Origin: Cyanobacteria bacterium UBA11153
Lineage (GTDB): Bacteria; Cyanobacteriota; Cyanobacteriia; Cyanobacteriales; Coleofasciculaceae
NCBI GenBank assembly: GCA_003511885.1
Contig: DOIX01000237.1
Span: 45,787-51,289, forward strand
DNA length: 5,503 nucleotides
Direction of reading: 5' to 3'
The translations under genes and the position numbers were made by a program. Within the stretch, counting starts at the first letter, position 1. Each line of letters begins with the position of its first letter. Shown here in pieces: positions 4,555 to 5,503 of the stretch. The notes under the pieces are model-generated. The model did not search any database and was not told the origin of the DNA. It was given only the letters and a program-made list of their open reading frames with translations.

Positions 4555-4589
4555 GAGTGGGGGAAGAGGGGCTGGGGGACAGGGAAAGA
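4555..4589. repeat. G-rich heptad tract ending at the comF stop
   Basis: Five 7-bp units start at 4555, 4562, 4569, 4576 and 4583 (for example GAGTGGG, GGGCTGG, GGGACAG); CTAGGGG at 4548 may be a sixth. They are variants of ACTGGGG, the complement of the STRR1 unit CCCCAGT. The last unit ends at 4589 and the comF stop codon occupies 4590-4592. Orientation relative to the gene is opposite to that of the obg 3' tract. Confidence 0.7.
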
Positions 4590-5270
4590 CTATTTGTGAG
4601 AAGAGGCAAGGGCAACTACTCCATATACCTGTATTCCTTTCTGATGTAGAGTCTTAGTGGCTGAGATAACTGTAGCGCCTGTGGTGTAGATATCATCAAC
4701 AATCAATACAGGAGAGGTGGGTGGCTTTTGGCGAAAGGATTTGCCGATTGTAAAGGCTTCAGCTAAATTTTGCGATCGCTCTTTTGGCGATAAGCTAAAT
4801 TGGGCATCTGTTTCCCGAATTCTTTCCAATCCGAAGGGTTGGTGTTGATACCCGGTAATCTGACAAAAATTAGCGGCAATTAGCTCTGCTTGATTAAATC
4901 CCCGACTTTTCTGCTTGCGATGATGGAGGGGAATGGGGACGACTGTTAAGTTTGGAGTATTTTTGGCAACGGGAGATTTCAGCCAAGCCTCAGCTAACCA
5001 GAAACCGAGAGGTCTTGCCAATTGGGGTTGATTGTCGTATTTTAATGCTGCGATCGCTCTTTTTAAGCCATGCCCGTAATTTCCCCAGATAAATACAGGT
5101 AATTCTCCTTGCCATAATTTACTATGGTCGCTAAGTTTACATCTTTGTAACTGTCGCTGGCAGTATTGGCATACTTCAGTTTCGGCAGGGCGATTGCATA
5201 AGGGACAGTTTGATTTCAGAAACAGAGATAGTAAACTGTTTTTCAGTTGTTCAATTCTCTTTGATATCAT
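4590..5270 (-). CDS. comF: ComF family protein (phosphoribosyltransferase-like)
   Basis: A 226-residue ComF-family protein of normal length. Residues 22-37 form a four-cysteine zinc site (CPLC at 22-25, CQYC at 34-37). The type I phosphoribosyltransferase fold follows, with KYD (77-79), VPIPLHHRKQKSRGFNQAEL (111-130) and the PRPP-binding loop VLIVDDIYTTGAT (188-200). ComF is needed for DNA uptake in naturally transformable bacteria, where it is thought to act in the cytoplasm in handling incoming single strands; its reaction is unproven and some homologues serve other purposes. The ATG is the only start that precedes the zinc site sensibly. Upstream, GAGGGAAG is too distant (about 10 bases) to be a strong ribosome site. 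TATAGT at 5298-5293 (minus strand) could be a -10 box but no -35 is evident. Confidence 0.95.
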   Translation of the reverse strand: MISKRIEQLKNSLLSLFLKSNCPLCNRPAETEVCQYCQRQLQRCKLSDHSKLWQGELPVFIWGNYGHGLKRAIAALKYDNQPQLARPLGFWLAEAWLKSPVAKNTPNLTVVPIPLHHRKQKSRGFNQAELIAANFCQITGYQHQPFGLERIRETDAQFSLSPKERSQNLAEAFTIGKSFRQKPPTSPVLIVDDIYTTGATVISATKTLHQKGIQVYGVVALASSHK

Positions 5271-5503
5271 CTTATATTCTTCCCTCTCTGGAACTATACT
5301 TCATTATTGAAGCACATTCCCTGATCAAGCTATCCTTATTGAAGGCACTAGAATAAAGAGAATTAACTTACATTGTTGAGGTAGGGAATAACCTATTAGT
5401 TAGGACATAAATAATCTCATAAATAGGGTTTGCTAAAAAAGTGGGATCGTGAGGATGGGGTGTGTTTTTTTTGGTGTGGCACAATTTTCGAGTTTCCGTG
5501 AAA
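5271..5503. other. Region upstream of comF, no gene seen
   Basis: These 233 bases to the window edge are AT-rich and lack a credible open frame. Small features are CTTCATTATTGAAG (5299-5312), a 5-bp stem with a four-base loop, a CCTATT/AATAGG inverted pair near 5392-5427 and a run of eight T residues at 5465-5472. None forms a convincing promoter or terminator. The neighbouring gene must lie beyond 5503. Confidence 0.6.

Larger units (their letters stand above)
4312..4589. other. Repeat-filled region between comF and tnpB remnant
   Basis: This 278-bp region has no credible gene. It holds, from left to right, about 58 bp of AT-rich DNA next to the tnpB break, the 57-bp palindromic element (4370-4426), a GCTTCGC-rich repeat (4432-4460), about 90 bp without recognised structure and a G-rich heptad tract that meets the comF stop. 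The missing 5' half of tnpB (some 450 bp or more) is not present in any frame, so it was deleted or never inserted here. I see no clear terminator for comF. Confidence 0.65.

Overview
The window looks like chromosomal DNA from a cyanobacterium, probably a filamentous one. Evidence: six exact HIP1 octamers (GCGATCGC) in 5.5 kb, an Obg GTPase without the extra C-terminal domain, a metallophosphoesterase of the cyanobacterial TIGR04168 type, a TerB-like protein ending in the cyanobacterial 'Mo-dependent nitrogenase C-terminus' domain, and degenerate heptanucleotide repeats of the STRR kind known from cyanobacteria. A species cannot be named from sequence reading alone.

Every gene I can support is on the minus strand, so transcription runs right to left: comF (4590-5270), a 5'-truncated tnpB transposon remnant (3577-4311), a TerB/Mo-nitro_C protein (2784-3482), obg (1482-2534), a metallophosphoesterase (242-1162) and tRNA-Ser(UGA) (68-154). 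Spacing is wide (about 93 to 320 bases), so this is not a compact operon. ComF (DNA uptake/PRTase family), Obg (ribosome-associated GTPase), the phosphoesterase and the tRNA have no obvious shared pathway. They read as independent housekeeping genes.

The unusual content lies between the genes. Tracts of degenerate 7-bp repeats touch coding boundaries repeatedly: one contains the obg stop codon, one abuts the obg start codon, one contains the stop of the TerB-like gene and one ends exactly at the comF stop. The tract between obg and the TerB-like gene is split by a 95-bp MITE-like element (18-bp imperfect terminal inverted repeats, GATA on both sides), and the 7-bp register is restored if the element and one GATA are removed. 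A repeat of about 120 bp (66-bp core, two mismatches) occurs twice between obg and the phosphoesterase, and its copy at obg includes the last obg codons. Between comF and the tnpB remnant is a 57-bp element with perfect 16-bp inverted arms, and a GCTTCGC-rich repeat found there is also present in frame inside tnpB.

The tnpB remnant keeps the RuvC catalytic residues, the zinc finger and a two-hairpin right end like that of IS200/IS605-type elements, but has lost its N-terminal half. I see no convincing new multi-gene system. The most noteworthy signal is the systematic contact of heptad repeats with gene starts and stops.
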